Program-made: the position numbers and the translations under genes | Source: Xanthoparmelia taractica | Lineage: Eukaryota > Ascomycota > Lecanoromycetes > Lecanorales > Parmeliaceae | Length of the DNA: 64,000 nt | Direction: 5' to 3' | Assembly: GCA_033085395.1 (NCBI GenBank) | Contig: JANQBS010000001.1 | Location: 1 to 64,000, forward strand | Shown here: in pieces, positions 1 through 11,156 of the stretch | Position numbering within the stretch: position 1 is the first letter of the stretch | Layout of the letters: every line of letters begins with the position of its first letter | The notes under the pieces: model-generated | The model's database searches: none | The model's input: only the letters and a program-made list of their open reading frames with translations | Told to the model about the DNA's origin: nothing

Positions 1-2100
1 GCGAGTTCGAATTTCTATTCTAATAAATATTCTAATAATTATCTAAGTTTAAATCTCTATAATTAGCACTTTAATAATTATTTAAATTTAAATCTCTATT
101 CTAATTATAATTCTAGCGATTATTTCTAAAGCTCTTTTTTCTAAATAGTTCTCTGACGTTAATAATACTCTAATATCCCTTAAAACTTTCTTTTTACTCT
201 TTTTTTCCCGATAAGAATAGCGCTTATAATTATAAATAATATCGCAAACTCGTATAAGTTTAACTCTTCTCTTTTAGTTATCGATAATATTATAAAAATA
301 CTTAAAAATATTTCTATATTTTTATTTAAATCTTTTAACGTTAAGAAGTTATATAATCGAAAGAGATTTAAGATTTGATTTAAATCGATAAGAAAGTCGC
401 AAAAATAAAAAGCTAATAATAAGTTTATAGAGTAAATATTTTTATTTATACTAATATTATTTCTAAGCTCGCGCGTTATAAGAGATTTATCGTATATAAA
501 AATCGACGAATTTAATTATATCACGAAAAGCGTTTATTTAATTAATAAAAAAGATTCTAAGACTTATTAAAAAGAGAGATTTTCGAATTTAATTCTTTAT
601 TTTAAGCGTATTTTAAGAATTAATAAAGATTAAAATTATCTTTAAATTAGATAATAGATCTTATTTTTCTTATTAAAAAATAATTATAACTAACTCTTAT
701 ATAATTACGTAATTATACGCATTTTACGTAAAAAGAGTTACTTTATAAATTAAGAATATATAACTTATTCGTAGCTTACGAAATAAGATAACTATTTATT
801 AATTTAAATAAGATATATAATAATTAAAATTATAACTAGAATTTTAGAAAGATTATTTATAAGTCGACGAAAGCTTTTCTTTATTATATATTCGAAAATA
901 TTAATCTTTATATTATTTATACGAAGCGTGTAACTTTAATAACTAAGAATATATAATTATAAAGAACGATTATAAATTCTTTTTATAATGCGAAGAAAGA
1001 AGAAGGAAATTTACTATCGTAGAGTAAATAATAGATTATTATTATAATTAGCGTGCTAGTAAATCTTCTAATAATTAAATAAATTAAATATATTAATAGT
1101 AATAGAAATAACTCGCTAAGTCTTAGGTAATTACGAAGATCTTTCGTAACTCGATATTAAATACGATAGCGAGCTTAGCTTAATAACGTGATAATAAAGT
1201 GAAATAATAATAATAGCGATAATGAAGTAAAGTAATAACTAGAATAATAATTAGAATATATTCGCATGATTCTATATAGTGTAACTTCTTCTATATATAG
1301 TATATTTCTTATATCCCTATATATAACATGAAATATCTCTACATATACTAGAAATTTCTTAGATTATTCCATGATACTAGTACGTCTCTCAGATCATCCC
1401 ATAAAAATTAAATAATATGATCTTAATATCATATTATATCATGGTATGGTATCGACACCCCATATCCCAGATTATCCTAGACCTTTCCGACTCGTATTCT
1501 TTCGTATAGTAATTAAAATAGTATTCTTAAGTTCGAGAATAATAACTAAGAGTTATTTAGATTTAGATATATCACTTATATATAAAAGTAGTAATTTCTT
1601 AAAATTACTAAGATTATTCTCTCTATTACGAGCTTATTTCTATAGATAATTAATAGTAAAACGAGAGATCTCGATAATAGTAGTAATAATCTTAGTAGCA
1701 ATATTAGCTTTAACTAAAGCAAGTATCTAAAGTCTAATTTCGTCGTTATAATTAATAGTCTAAGCTTTATCTATAGATATTTTAACATAGAGAAAATAGA
1801 GAGAACTTCTTTCTATAATTGCTATATAAATTATATATAGTAGAAAATTAATAGAACTCTCTCTCTTTTCTCGTAAATTAATATACTTTAGTATTAATAA
1901 TTTAACGTCGCGACTCGTAATAAGACATATATACTTTTTATACATAACTATAACGTCGCTACAATGCATATATACTTAGTATATATGTATCCCGTATATA
2001 TACACCCCGTATATATAGCATTGATATCGCTACTAAGTAGAAAGCATTGATATTCAAGAAATTTGAAAGATTTGCCAAGCATGCCAAGAATGCCAAGAGT
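1..2100. repeat. AT-rich RIP-degraded repeat block
   Basis: This stretch is extremely AT-rich, dominated by TAATA, TTATA and TCTAATAATT-like runs, with stops in all frames. No protein family can be read. The composition matches the other RIP-mutated transposons in the window, so it is most likely a dead repeat whose class I cannot determine. At its right side (about 1442-1494) it contains a sequence ending in CCTTTCCGACTCG, which resembles the terminal inverted repeat of the small element at 2678-2949 and is probably a decayed copy of one end of it. Confidence 0.75.
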
Positions 2101-2101
2101 T

Positions 2102-2341
2102 TTAGCGCATGTGCAGGACTTTTGATATCGACCTCCGTATGTCATAGTAGCTTTTCCTTTGTTCCTTATTCATGTAGTCCTGTAAGCCAGAAAATCCTTT
2201 TGCATCTTCAGTAACAGAATCGAGACCCGCTTGCATAAGGCCTATGATAGTATCATAACGTTCAAAGAGCTGAAAATCGTTTTCAATACCAGCGTCCCAG
2301 CTTAAGCGCCCGAGTTTATTCGTCACTTCGCTTTCCTTATA
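2102..2341 (-). pseudogene. Possible gene fragment beside an inverted-repeat element
   Basis: This 240-bp patch has normal base composition between AT-rich DNA and an inverted-repeat element. On the minus strand it has an open frame of about 80 residues, mostly acidic and helical in character, with no recognised domain. On the far side of the element, at about 3107-3206, another minus-strand frame begins with Met-Asn-Asp-Tyr and runs into the repeat. The two may be halves of one gene separated by the insertion, but joining the flanks does not keep a single frame without an intron. I do not recognise the protein. Confidence 0.25.
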
Positions 2342-3098
2342 CGTATTCCCTGGGATATGCAACACCCTGGGATATGCAACATTAGGGCTAGGGCTAGCAT
2401 CACTAAAATGCTTAAATTCTTACTTAACTCGATATTATCTTAGTATATAATAATCTTTTTTTCTTAATAGTAAGTCTAGATCTCTATAGATATAGATAAT
2501 TAATTTAATTAGAATTTAATAGATATATTAGATTTATTTAACGAGTTCTAAAATTCTAATCTAATTCTAGCTCTAAGATCGATATTAGAGCTAGGGCTTT
2601 ATTCGAATATTCTAATAAGTTTCTATATTATCTTAATATAATATAATTTTTCTTTATTAAGAGTAAGAACAAGATTACGGGTCGGAAAGGTGTGGTATAT
2701 TTGATGGTATGGGATTAGTTTTTCGAATACCATATCGAAAGATATGGGATATCCCATACTCCCATTGGGTTTTTAATAAATATATTACGTAATATTCTTT
2801 TATATTCTAAAAATACGTAAAAAGCTTAAGCGAACGCTTATATAATTATAAAATTCTATAAATAGATTAAAAAGAAATAATTTTTTAAATAAAGTTGAAA
2901 AAAAGTTGAAAACGACTATGTTTAATAGATACCACACCTTTCCGACCCGTAAACAAGATATCTAAAGAATTTAATTTATTGATTAGAGTATTTTATCTAG
3001 ATATATCTAGTAGAAATAATAAGAAAAAGCGGAAATTTGAAACTAGCCCTAGCCCTAATGTTGCATATCCTAGGGTGTTGCATATCCCAGGGAATACG
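2342..3098. mobile_element. Inverted-repeat element with telomere-like TTAGGG ends
   Basis: The ends are inverted copies of about 55 bp: CGTATTCCCTGGGATATGCA, a second GGATATGCAAC unit, then TTAGGGCTAGGGCTAG. The left copy is at 2342-2398 and the right copy at 3043-3098. Flanking TATA on both sides (2338-2341 and 3099-3102) looks like a target-site duplication, or TA within it. The interior is AT-rich, has no coding capacity, and is interrupted by a smaller element at 2678-2949. The same ends occur at 29829 and 32825. A non-autonomous TIR transposon is the simplest reading. Confidence 0.6.
2678..2949. mobile_element. 272-bp MITE with 21-bp TIRs and TA target duplication
   Basis: A perfect 21-bp terminal inverted repeat, CGGGTCGGAAAGGTGTGGTA followed by T, lies at 2678-2698 and in reverse complement at the right end. 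The element is flanked by TA on both sides (2676-2677 and 2950-2951). It has no open reading frame, and its interior holds further short palindromes around GATATGGGATATCCCATA. Size, TIRs and TA duplication fit a Tc1/mariner-type MITE. It is nested inside the larger inverted-repeat element. Confidence 0.7.
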
Positions 3099-3677
3099 TA
3101 TATTAATAGAATGCTTTCCTTCTCCACGATTGGAACCAATATTGCCGTTCTCTGTAGCATTAAGGAGTGCTGTTGTTTCGAAGTCTGGGCTGGAATAATC
3201 ATTCATCGTGGAACTGGAAGATGGAGAGACGTGTGCTCTTCCGGTGGGTCTAGAAATCGACTGTTAATATTGCTCGGGATCACCCCCTCCCACGACCTCG
3301 TGATAGGTTTTCTGTGTAGGGAGTCTTCTAGCGCTGGGGTACGTCCTTAATAGTCTATATGGGCCCTATCCAGGCCGCTGGAGACCCAGCTAGGTCGCTG
3401 GCCCGGGCGTTGGAGTGCCTAACCGTGAATCTAGATTCCCACGAGCCCCTACGAGTGTCACTAGAAAATGTAATCTGCTGGATATGCAATTCTAGGGCTA
3501 GCACTAGCACTTATATTTTTTTTATCTCAGCTCATAAGGCCTAAAAAAGATAATATAGAATCTTCTATATTCTTTTTTAAGAATACTCTATTTCTAACGA
3601 CATTATTTGATTGACTTAACGAAATGGTTAGTATTCCTTCTAGAGATGCTTAGAAAGATCAAGGAACAGCATTGCTT
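3099..3677. other. Non-coding interval with two repeat remnants
   Basis: No gene is supported. Two remnants are visible. At about 3314-3347 the stretch GTGTAGGGAGTCTTCTAGCG closely matches the right end (B2) of the DIRS element at about 19638-19670. At about 3479-3511 GGATATGCAATTCTAGGGCT followed by AGCACTAG resembles one end of the telomere-like inverted-repeat family. Both look like solo or truncated ends. Confidence 0.4.
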
Positions 3678-5540
3678 CTATTCTAGAGTACCTGCGGGCT
3701 GTTCTCTTTCTTTGAAGTGCAGCGAGAAACCATCGTAGAATGCAAAGCCCTTGTCTTCTCGGCGGTTGCCTCGGCCTTGAGGAAGATCACACGTCATGTC
3801 GAATTCCCTGAGCAGCTGTCTTGACTTAGACAGAAAGAGACAGCGGGGTAAGCTTCATGACGGACGTACCTGCAAGCACACTTTGTAGGTCGCTATCAAC
3901 GCCAGATTCTTGTTCGCGCACCTCTGCGTCCCAAATCCCCAGGTGAAGAGAGCATCTGCTTGACTTGGTCTCGGGGCCCTAACCATCGTTCCGGCCGAAA
4001 GACGTGTGAGTCTGGGCCGTAGATAATGAGATCTCGGTTGAAAACGGGCGCGCAGGCGTCGATGAACGTTCCTTCGGGGATGTAGCGGTTATTTAGAATA
4101 ATATCATCGGGTGATACGCGGCGCGAAAGAACGGTTGGAATCGACGGAGAGAGACGGGCGGCTTCTCAGACGCAAGAGGTGAAGTATGGTAGGCTTTGGA
4201 TCTGGGTATGGCTTACGATAGGGCTGCTGAGCTTGTCTGACGCTGTGGAGACGCTGATCTCGTGTATTACGTTCGCATATATATTGGGGTTGTTGATGAT
4301 AGATTTAATAATAACGCATATAAGAGCAGAGGTGGTATCGGGTGCTGCAATCATGAGTAAGAGGATTTTCGCGCTAATATCTTCATCGCTGATATCCCTC
4401 GAGTGCATTGATTGGCTTCGCCGAAGCCTTTGTGGAAGAGCGGTTATCAGCGCTACGCTAATATAGTAAGGGTAAAACATACGAATTAATTAAAGAGAGT
4501 CCTTTCTTGGATAACGCTTCGTGGGAGAGACTATTCCTATACTATGGAAGAGTCAATCACGTCATTACAATCTTAGGCTCGGATCTATTACCTTCATTAT
4601 TTTACCAACGCCGACACTGTCGTCACTGCGGGATAGCAGATACTTTTCGATTAATGGCATTCGAAATAGTGAATTGAGTAGATAAAAAAAACATGGCCAT
4701 AAACGCGATGGCCCAGCCTGTTTTTCGAAACGCGGCGAGCAACCCGTTCACGTCCGCGCCGTTATGCACGAAATTCAGCCGTTTGTTAAAGAGAAGATTA
4801 GTTGTCGTATCATATAAGTATTATCTATTAACATTTTTAGCGAATTGTTCAGATGAACTGCGCGAGTGGTATACTAAACTTATCTCAACAGATTTCCCTT
4901 ACGTTGCGATCTGGCGTAACGATCTTTAATCTAATTCAGAAACGTTCTTAAAATTAAATCTATTCTTTTCTTTATTGCAAGTAAACTTTTTAAGAAGAGC
5001 TTCCGAAAAGTATTAGATATAATATAGCTTACAATTGATGTAACGATCTTTCGTTTCTTCGCGTGCTCTTTGTAATCCCGAGTCTAGAGGAGCGGCGGAT
5101 GCTAGCCGAGAACTCCAGGTGTTTAGAATTCGTTTTTGTCTATATCCCTATGATATGCCAAAGGAATCGCCTGAGGGTCGTTGAGAGATATCAAGTTCGG
5201 AGCAATACGGACGATAGCACCTGTTAGAGTATAAGTATAAGAATCTATTGCCAGTTCAAGAGAGCGGACTTTAGCACGAGCTCATACCGTATTTTTGGTG
5301 CAATTCCAAAGAGAATGCTGTGAGATCAGAACATGATAGAATTGAGAGCTGGGACAAGTCGGTTACACTTTTTCAAAAGGGGCCAGGGACGTCTTTCAGT
5401 GGATGAAAGTACCGGTTATAGATACCCCGAATTACAAAAGTTAATATGCTAGCGAATGTAATGACGAGAACTATAGCTGTCAGCATGCAGCGCCAAGAGC
5501 AGATCGCTCCATAAAAATTGTCAAGTTTTGTGTATGACAT
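3678..5540 (-). pseudogene. Cytochrome P450 pseudogene (RIP-mutated)
   Basis: Read on the minus strand from the ATG at 5540, this is a complete but broken microsomal P450. The N-terminal membrane anchor is followed by a proline hinge (HPLKDVPGPF), then IVRIAPNLISLNDPQAIP. An I-helix region near 4390 reads AAPDTTS (family A-G-x-D/E-T-T). PERW precedes the haem-binding loop FTWGFGTQRCANKNLA near 3920. An intron precedes the C-terminal exon ending at 3678. In-frame stops lie at 5373-5375 (after PGPF, where Trp is usual) and 4166-4168, with more decay around 4500-4600. The stops fit G-to-A or C-to-T change. It was probably part of the same group as the neighbouring O-methyltransferase and P450. 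Confidence 0.8.
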
Positions 5541-6546
5541 GGTTGAATAGGATTAGATAGATGTATAGACGCGGTCAGGAGGAAGAGACGACGCTGGCTT
5601 TATAGGATATCGAAAGTCCCCCTCTACTTGAGCACACGGCAAGTTTGAGCCGGAGACCAGGTCAGCCTTGTCATGCAAAAGGTTTCGCTCCATATTCACG
5701 CATCCGTCCGAGATAATGACGCTTGAAGGATCGCAGTTCTGCTGAGGCTGAGATTTTGGTGGACTGGATTGCCTCAGAGGCGTAGCTTGTCAAACTGGTT
5801 AGTATGCAGAGTGAGTGGCAACGCTCTTCGATGCGAGTGCTAGGAGGGTGTGTTCAGCTCCGTCTTAGCTATACTTCCTATTGAAGCGAATCGGATCTCG
5901 TTGATTGCGAGTAGACACCATTCTGTGGAAATTCGCGTCTTGAAACAGGTCATATCGGGCTTTGTCGTGGAGCTGCCTACATTTGGCTGTGCCTTTCATG
6001 CATGATATGAACACATGCCCACGTATGCTGTGGACACGACTTGCATTAGAGTCGGTCATCCAGTTTCGGGGACGCCTATGACATTCGACATAAGAAGAAA
6101 TGACAAGGCTTATTGCGCAAGCTGACTGTTCTCTCTACGTCATTGAGACCGAGATTGACAAGAGATAGCAGGCACACGCTCCCAGCCCTGGTTTTGAATG
6201 GGTTCCTTGTATTAGCGCACTAATCGGTCCTCCATCAGGTACAACAGTAATGTCTTAGTCGTTCCACTTACGTAGTGGCGAAGTCCAGTGACCCGGTCGG
6301 GCCGGCGGTAAGGGGCGGAAAAGCTGACACCGCTCCCGCTTGCAGGCAAATATGTTGTATTTTACGCTAAGGTAAGGTAATAATATGGTAACAATGCAGT
6401 ATGGATACTAGCTCCCTCATCGAGTTTTGCTACCTACCCTTATATTTAGTCATCTCTAGCGACTCTATTGATATTGCTCTTGTTATCAAGACATCCAGAT
6501 CTCAATCTTTGTAGTCTCTTCACATCATTGTAATACTTCCTCAAGA
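5541..6546. other. Intergenic region upstream of divergent P450 and OMT pseudogenes
   Basis: About 1 kb lies between the start of the minus-strand P450 and the plus-strand O-methyltransferase. It has mixed composition and only short spurious frames, and probably held a shared bidirectional promoter. No specific operator or TATA box can be assigned with confidence. Confidence 0.4.
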
Positions 6547-7829
6547 ATGGTCATCGAACCGGAAATTAGGACCCGTGTTCAAGATCTTGTCCAGAAGATA
6601 TTAGATTCGAGTCGAGCCTATCTTGAACAGGATGAATCCGCCCGCTCGTCCATCATTGCTTTAGCACGCTCCCTCATATCCGAACTTGAGACCCCGAATG
6701 ATACTATTGCTTGGCTTGCAGTGGGTGAGCCCACTCGACGTGCTGCAATTTCCACTGCGATCCAGCTTAATGTATTCCCTCTTCTGTTCGTTCCAAAGAC
6801 TATCCTGGAGGTAGCTACCTCCTGCGATGTATCCTTATCACTCGTCAAGCGTCTTCTTCGTCACTTAGCAGCTATCTTTGTGATTATAGAAGTCGGCCAC
6901 GAGAGCTTTTCCTCCACAGCGCTATCTCGCGTATTGTGTGATCTTAAGTATTGCGCCGCTCTAGCTTTCAATGCTAGACTTATAGGACCTGTTTTAACGC
7001 GACTGTCAGCCTATCTCGCATTAACAAACTATTAAGACCCTCGGGGTCAAGGTGTGACCTCATTTCAATTCGCCTTCGAAACGAAAATAAGTCCCTAGGC
7101 CTAGGCAAGCACCAAACCCGAGATTGTATAAGCCTTCGTACAATATATAAGCGGGTACTACACCGGGCGGCCAAGTTGGATGGATCCCGGGTTTTATTCA
7201 TTGGAAGAGAAATTGCTTAGCGGCTGTAGAAATGGTACTGAGGAGGTGCTGCTCGTTGATATTGGTGGCGGGCTTGATCATGATTTGGATGAATTCAGAC
7301 AAAAATGTGCGATTATGATTGAAGGGAGAAGGCTCGTTTTGCAAGAGTTGCGTGAGTCAACAGTACTTGGTGCGAAGAAGCTGAGGCCTTGGCTGGAGGC
7401 TATGGTCTATGACTTTTTCACGCCACAACCTATCAAAGGTATGCTGTCAGTGCGACAACGATGAGAACGAAAGCAGACATGGATGCTAATAAGGCTGTAG
7501 GTGCGCGCGCATACTACTTACATTCAGTATTGCATGACTGGCCAGACGAACAATGTCAACGGATCCTACGCACCTTAAAGACTGCCATGGAGCCCAGCTA
7601 TTCAAAGATATTGATCAACGAAAACATTTTGCGAGAGGTCAGCAATTCTTGGCACGTTACATCGCTGGATTGGACAATGATGGCTATGGCTGGGTCAGCC
7701 GAGCGCACTGAAGCATAGTGGCGAGAGCTCATCAGCTCAGTAGGCCTACGGGTCAATGGCATCTGGACGAAAGATCCGGCTTACGAAAGCCTGATCGAGG
7801 TGGAGCTCGATGAGAAGGTGAAACTATGA
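6547..7829 (+). pseudogene. O-methyltransferase pseudogene, RIP-type stops
   Basis: This is a SAM-dependent O-methyltransferase of the fungal secondary-metabolism type (sterigmatocystin 8-O-methyltransferase-like). Visible parts are an N-terminal dimerisation/helical region, RPSWMDPGFY, the SAM-binding LLVDIGGG at about 7252-7275, VMVYDFF-like EAMVYDFFTPQP, an intron 7439-7500 with branch-like GCTAAT, then ARAYYLHSVLHDWPDEQC with the conserved His/Asp-Trp. One frame runs throughout but has stops at 7033-7035, 7096-7098, 7102-7104, 7129-7131 and 7716-7718. Each replaces a CAA/CAG- or TGG-like codon, so each is a simple transition. The loop after LLVDIGGG reads LDHDL where GHDL is usual. It is converging with the P450 on its right and is not functional as it stands. 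Confidence 0.85.
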
Positions 7830-7837
7830 GCCTGATA

Positions 7838-9526
7838 TTATCGTGATTTGCGTCGCAACCAACAATCAATGTTCTCCTGCCTCATTACCCAGCGATTAAT
7901 GGTTGTCCAATTAGAATTCTCATCAATCAAGCCAATTTCATACTCAAGCAACAATGTTGGTATCAACTTGTAAATCTCTAGGAGGCCAATATACTTTCCT
8001 GGGCATGTTCTGCTTCCCCCCTCAAACGTAAGGTCTGCGCGCTTTATACTCTCAACTCGTTTACTGTACTCTTCTTCACTTTCCTCTCTCTGCTGGAGCC
8101 ATCTTTCGAGAACGAATTTGTCAGGGTTATTCCCAAACATAGCAAGTCGATTTAACACTCATGCATTTATACTGATATTGGTTTCTGGAGGTAGAGTGTA
8201 ATCGTTCGGTAAGACTAGACCAGACGCGGGTACTGTGCGCTCTAAGCCTATCGCGATTACTGGGTGCAGGCGGCAGGCTTCCTTGATATATGCGTTAAGA
8301 TACGGCAGCTGTTGACTTCTATCCCATGTTACTGGATATCTGAGCTCTGCAGCCTGAAGCTCCTGAAGTAACTTATCTTTTTTTGTTGGTGACTTGAGCA
8401 CATAGTACAGAATGGCGCGGAGACCTGTTGCTGTGATGTCTGCACCCGCCATGATATTCGCGATAATCCAATTCATGATAAGCGGTAGATTATAATTCGT
8501 AGTATTCTCTCGTGAGCTAGCATCGAGAAAGCGATCTAGGAAATCTGTTGAAGTCGGCGTTGGGTTTTTATTGCGAGCATCGATGCGCTTTTGTATAAGG
8601 CTTCTCGCTCACGCGATAAAGATAGTGCTGTTCCTTACAAACTATCCGTAAATAGGATTATGCTTGACAAGCAACGCCGTCCATGGCATGGTGATCAACT
8701 CAAGCAACCGTCAGCAGTGTTCACATTTTTAAGAGTCGGCTCTTTTACTAGACCGCTCCTGTCTCCGTTCTCGTCGAGCAAGGCCATGAAATTGTCAATA
8801 TCACCACCAGCGTCAATGAAACCCATAGTATCACTAAAGGTCAGATGCATGATCACGTCAAAGGCGTCTGGAGATGAGACATCAGCACATCCCACTTTTA
8901 GGCCATATGAGGCCTACACAATCTTAACCAGATAGCCATATCACATGTTTTGCCGTCCCCATCCCTTCCAAACAGCTCGAGTCGATTCATGAATTTTACG
9001 ATCATGTCATCCACGAGTGGCTCATATTCTTTCAGCACTGTTAACGAATAAGCACTTGCGATGGGGTTCTTGATTCGCGCGTGTGCAATGGGATCTCGAA
9101 CAGACAGCCACGAGACCGCCGGCTTGCCATTGACTCGAGGAGCAAAAGGATCGTACATGTCACTCTTCCTTGGGTAAGCAATGTTACCAGCGACACCAAA
9201 GCACCCCGGGAAAGTTTCACCTTGAGAAATTCGTTCTTAACACCGTATATCAGAGTAACGTAGTCGGGATTGGCGATGCTCAGATTATTCGGGCCAACCC
9301 GTACCACATCACCATGAGTACGATGCAACTCCAATAGGTGGCGTTGGTGTCGATTGGTTCCAACATCCCATCTCAGCCAGATTTTGCTGAATTTGGCAAG
9401 CCAGGGTCCAGGATATCTGTTTAGCCCGTGGGTCACATATTGCGATACCAGATAATGACCAAGAGTCAGCCCAAGAAGTAAGCAGACGGTGAGGAGGACC
9501 GAGTTCCTCGACTTTTCAGATTCCAT
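7838..9526 (-). pseudogene. Cytochrome P450 pseudogene, pisatin-demethylase-like
   Basis: Minus-strand P450 starting at 9526 with a membrane anchor and RYPGPWLAKFSKIW. It continues through RVGPNNLSIANPDYV, an intron after EFLK, DMYDPFAPR, the I-helix AGADITATGLRAILY, the K-helix EACRLHP, and haem loop FEGGSRTCPGKYIGLLEIYK. The layout matches the pisatin-demethylase/CYP57-like fungal families. In-frame stops occur at 8642-8644, 8609-8611 and 8159-8161 (the last in a position normally Trp), with one uniform frame across this 3' half. These are RIP-type nonsense changes rather than frameshifts. It converges with the O-methyltransferase, the stops being only about 9 bp apart. Confidence 0.82.
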
Positions 9527-10119
9527 AGCCAAGGTATGTCGGTGGGTGGCGGAGTTGATGATGGGGAGAAAGGGTAGGAGGTGATAAGGGACAATCAGGA
9601 GAGGACACGACTCAGGAATTCTGAGTAAGCTCAGCCCTAAGGTAGTTGAGCCCAATCAACGGAATCTAGTTACTTTACAGAGTAGGGGTAAGAGTACTCT
9701 CACTATTCACCCTCTGAACACCAAAGCCGATCAATACCCTAGAAAGCTGTTGCAGCTGACCGACTCAGATGCCTTATTCGAATATAAAGATGATCGTCGG
9801 ACTGTCTTCGCTTACAATGTAACATAAATCCCCATGTACAACATACGATTGGCTTCAGCCTTGGCAAATGTAACCTCTCCGCAAGCTTGCATTAGTCTCA
9901 GAGACCCCACCCTTGCTGGCATTTCTGTCCCATGACATGATACCGCGGCATGGCCTGGCGAGTGGTGCCGATCAAAGCAGGCTTCTCTTTTTCTTGCACT
10001 CGGTGATCGAAATATATTATGATCCTGCTGCCGATTTTTCCTGCACTTCCTTTTCGCAGCCTCTTTGAATACAACAGCCTTGCTCGGTTGAGAAAGGTCT
10101 TCCATCGCACCCTCGCGCC
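9527..10119. other. Intergenic region
   Basis: About 590 bp between divergent genes. It contains only unsupported frames, the longest on the minus strand at 9812-10198 and rich in basic residues without a recognisable domain. It is presumably promoter sequence for both flanking genes. Confidence 0.4.
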
Positions 10120-10566
10120 ATGGCTGATGCTGTCGGACCTCCTCCCGCAGGAGGTGATGCAACCAGAGCGCCAACCCTGATCGGAGTTTACGGAGCACTC
10201 CTCTCAGTCTCCATCATATGTGCGACAGCCCGTATCTACACCCGCTTCCATCTTTTACGCATGCCCGGAATGGACGACGCCGTTATTGTAGTTTCTATTG
10301 CAAGTGTCCCGCCCCGAAAGATTGACGAACCTCGACCTAATTCTTTCCAGATGCTGACCGCTCTCAACTTTGCGGCTCTCATCAAAGCCACATCTTATGG
10401 GCTAGGGAGATATGCATACTACTTGACCAAAGAGAACTACCTTCTGAGTACGAAGTGGGACTCCATTAGGCTAAATCAGTGGAGCTTAACCCCGCAATTA
10501 GTCTCAAGGTATTCCCACGTCGTCCATTTCTCATCCACTTGTCCCACACCGTTGTGCAATCTCTAG
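10120..10566 (+). pseudogene. PTH11-like / SAT4-family membrane protein fragment
   Basis: The N-terminal part reads like the fungal rhodopsin-domain (SAT4/PTH11-like) integral membrane family: a first hydrophobic helix (TLIGVYGALLSVSIICATA), the R-x-Y-x-R motif RIYTRF, a G-MDDAVIVVS second helix, then LIKATSYGLGRYAYYLTKEN, which matches the family's YGLGRH segment. A 51-bp stretch at about 10300-10350 (GCAAGT to TTCCAG) may be an intron or an in-frame insertion. Only about 110 of the usual 350-400 residues are present. Downstream of about 10500 the match stops and the DNA becomes RIP-like. It is probably a truncated gene. Confidence 0.55.
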
Positions 10567-11156
10567 CGAAGACGAGTTATAATGATCGATATTATTTATT
10601 CTGACTTGAACGAGGTACGCCGATTCTATCAAGATAACGGTTTTATGACTAACCGTTCTTTATGGCTCAGTTGCGTGCTTCTGTTGTGAGATACGCGCAT
10701 AATAATCCGCATCAACGTAGTGCCATTCGATCACTTTTGGAAACCATTATCCAATCCGAACTCGACTCTTTCACTCATAGACACCCACAAGCACCGAACG
10801 AGACGCCTTCGACCCCAAGGTCTAACGCTTCACCCGACGTTCTCGATATATGCGAGTCACACTACAACATTAATCGGCTTGGGGAGGATCAAAGTAAGCC
10901 TATCAGTCGGCGACGTGGTCCGCGACGCAGATTGTCGCCAATCAAGGTACCGCAAAGAATTATATCGTCACCGCCGCCAGCCTAAGAGTAGATTTAGCGA
11001 TCGTTATAGAAAGTGAAAGCGATTTCTATACGTCGGATATCCCCTACAACGAGCGAGAGAGTATCGTCGATATACACTACGAATTAAGCTCTCGTCGCGA
11101 AAGCCTTAGAAGCTTTTATTGCTCATCGATAAAAGAGAAGAAAGCTAAATTTTAAT
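10567..11156. other. Degraded interval, no supportable gene
   Basis: Mildly AT-biased DNA with short basic open frames (for example 10662-10985, Arg/Pro/Ser-rich). It may be the 5' part of the decayed gene that follows, but no domain or splice pattern supports a model. Confidence 0.3.
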
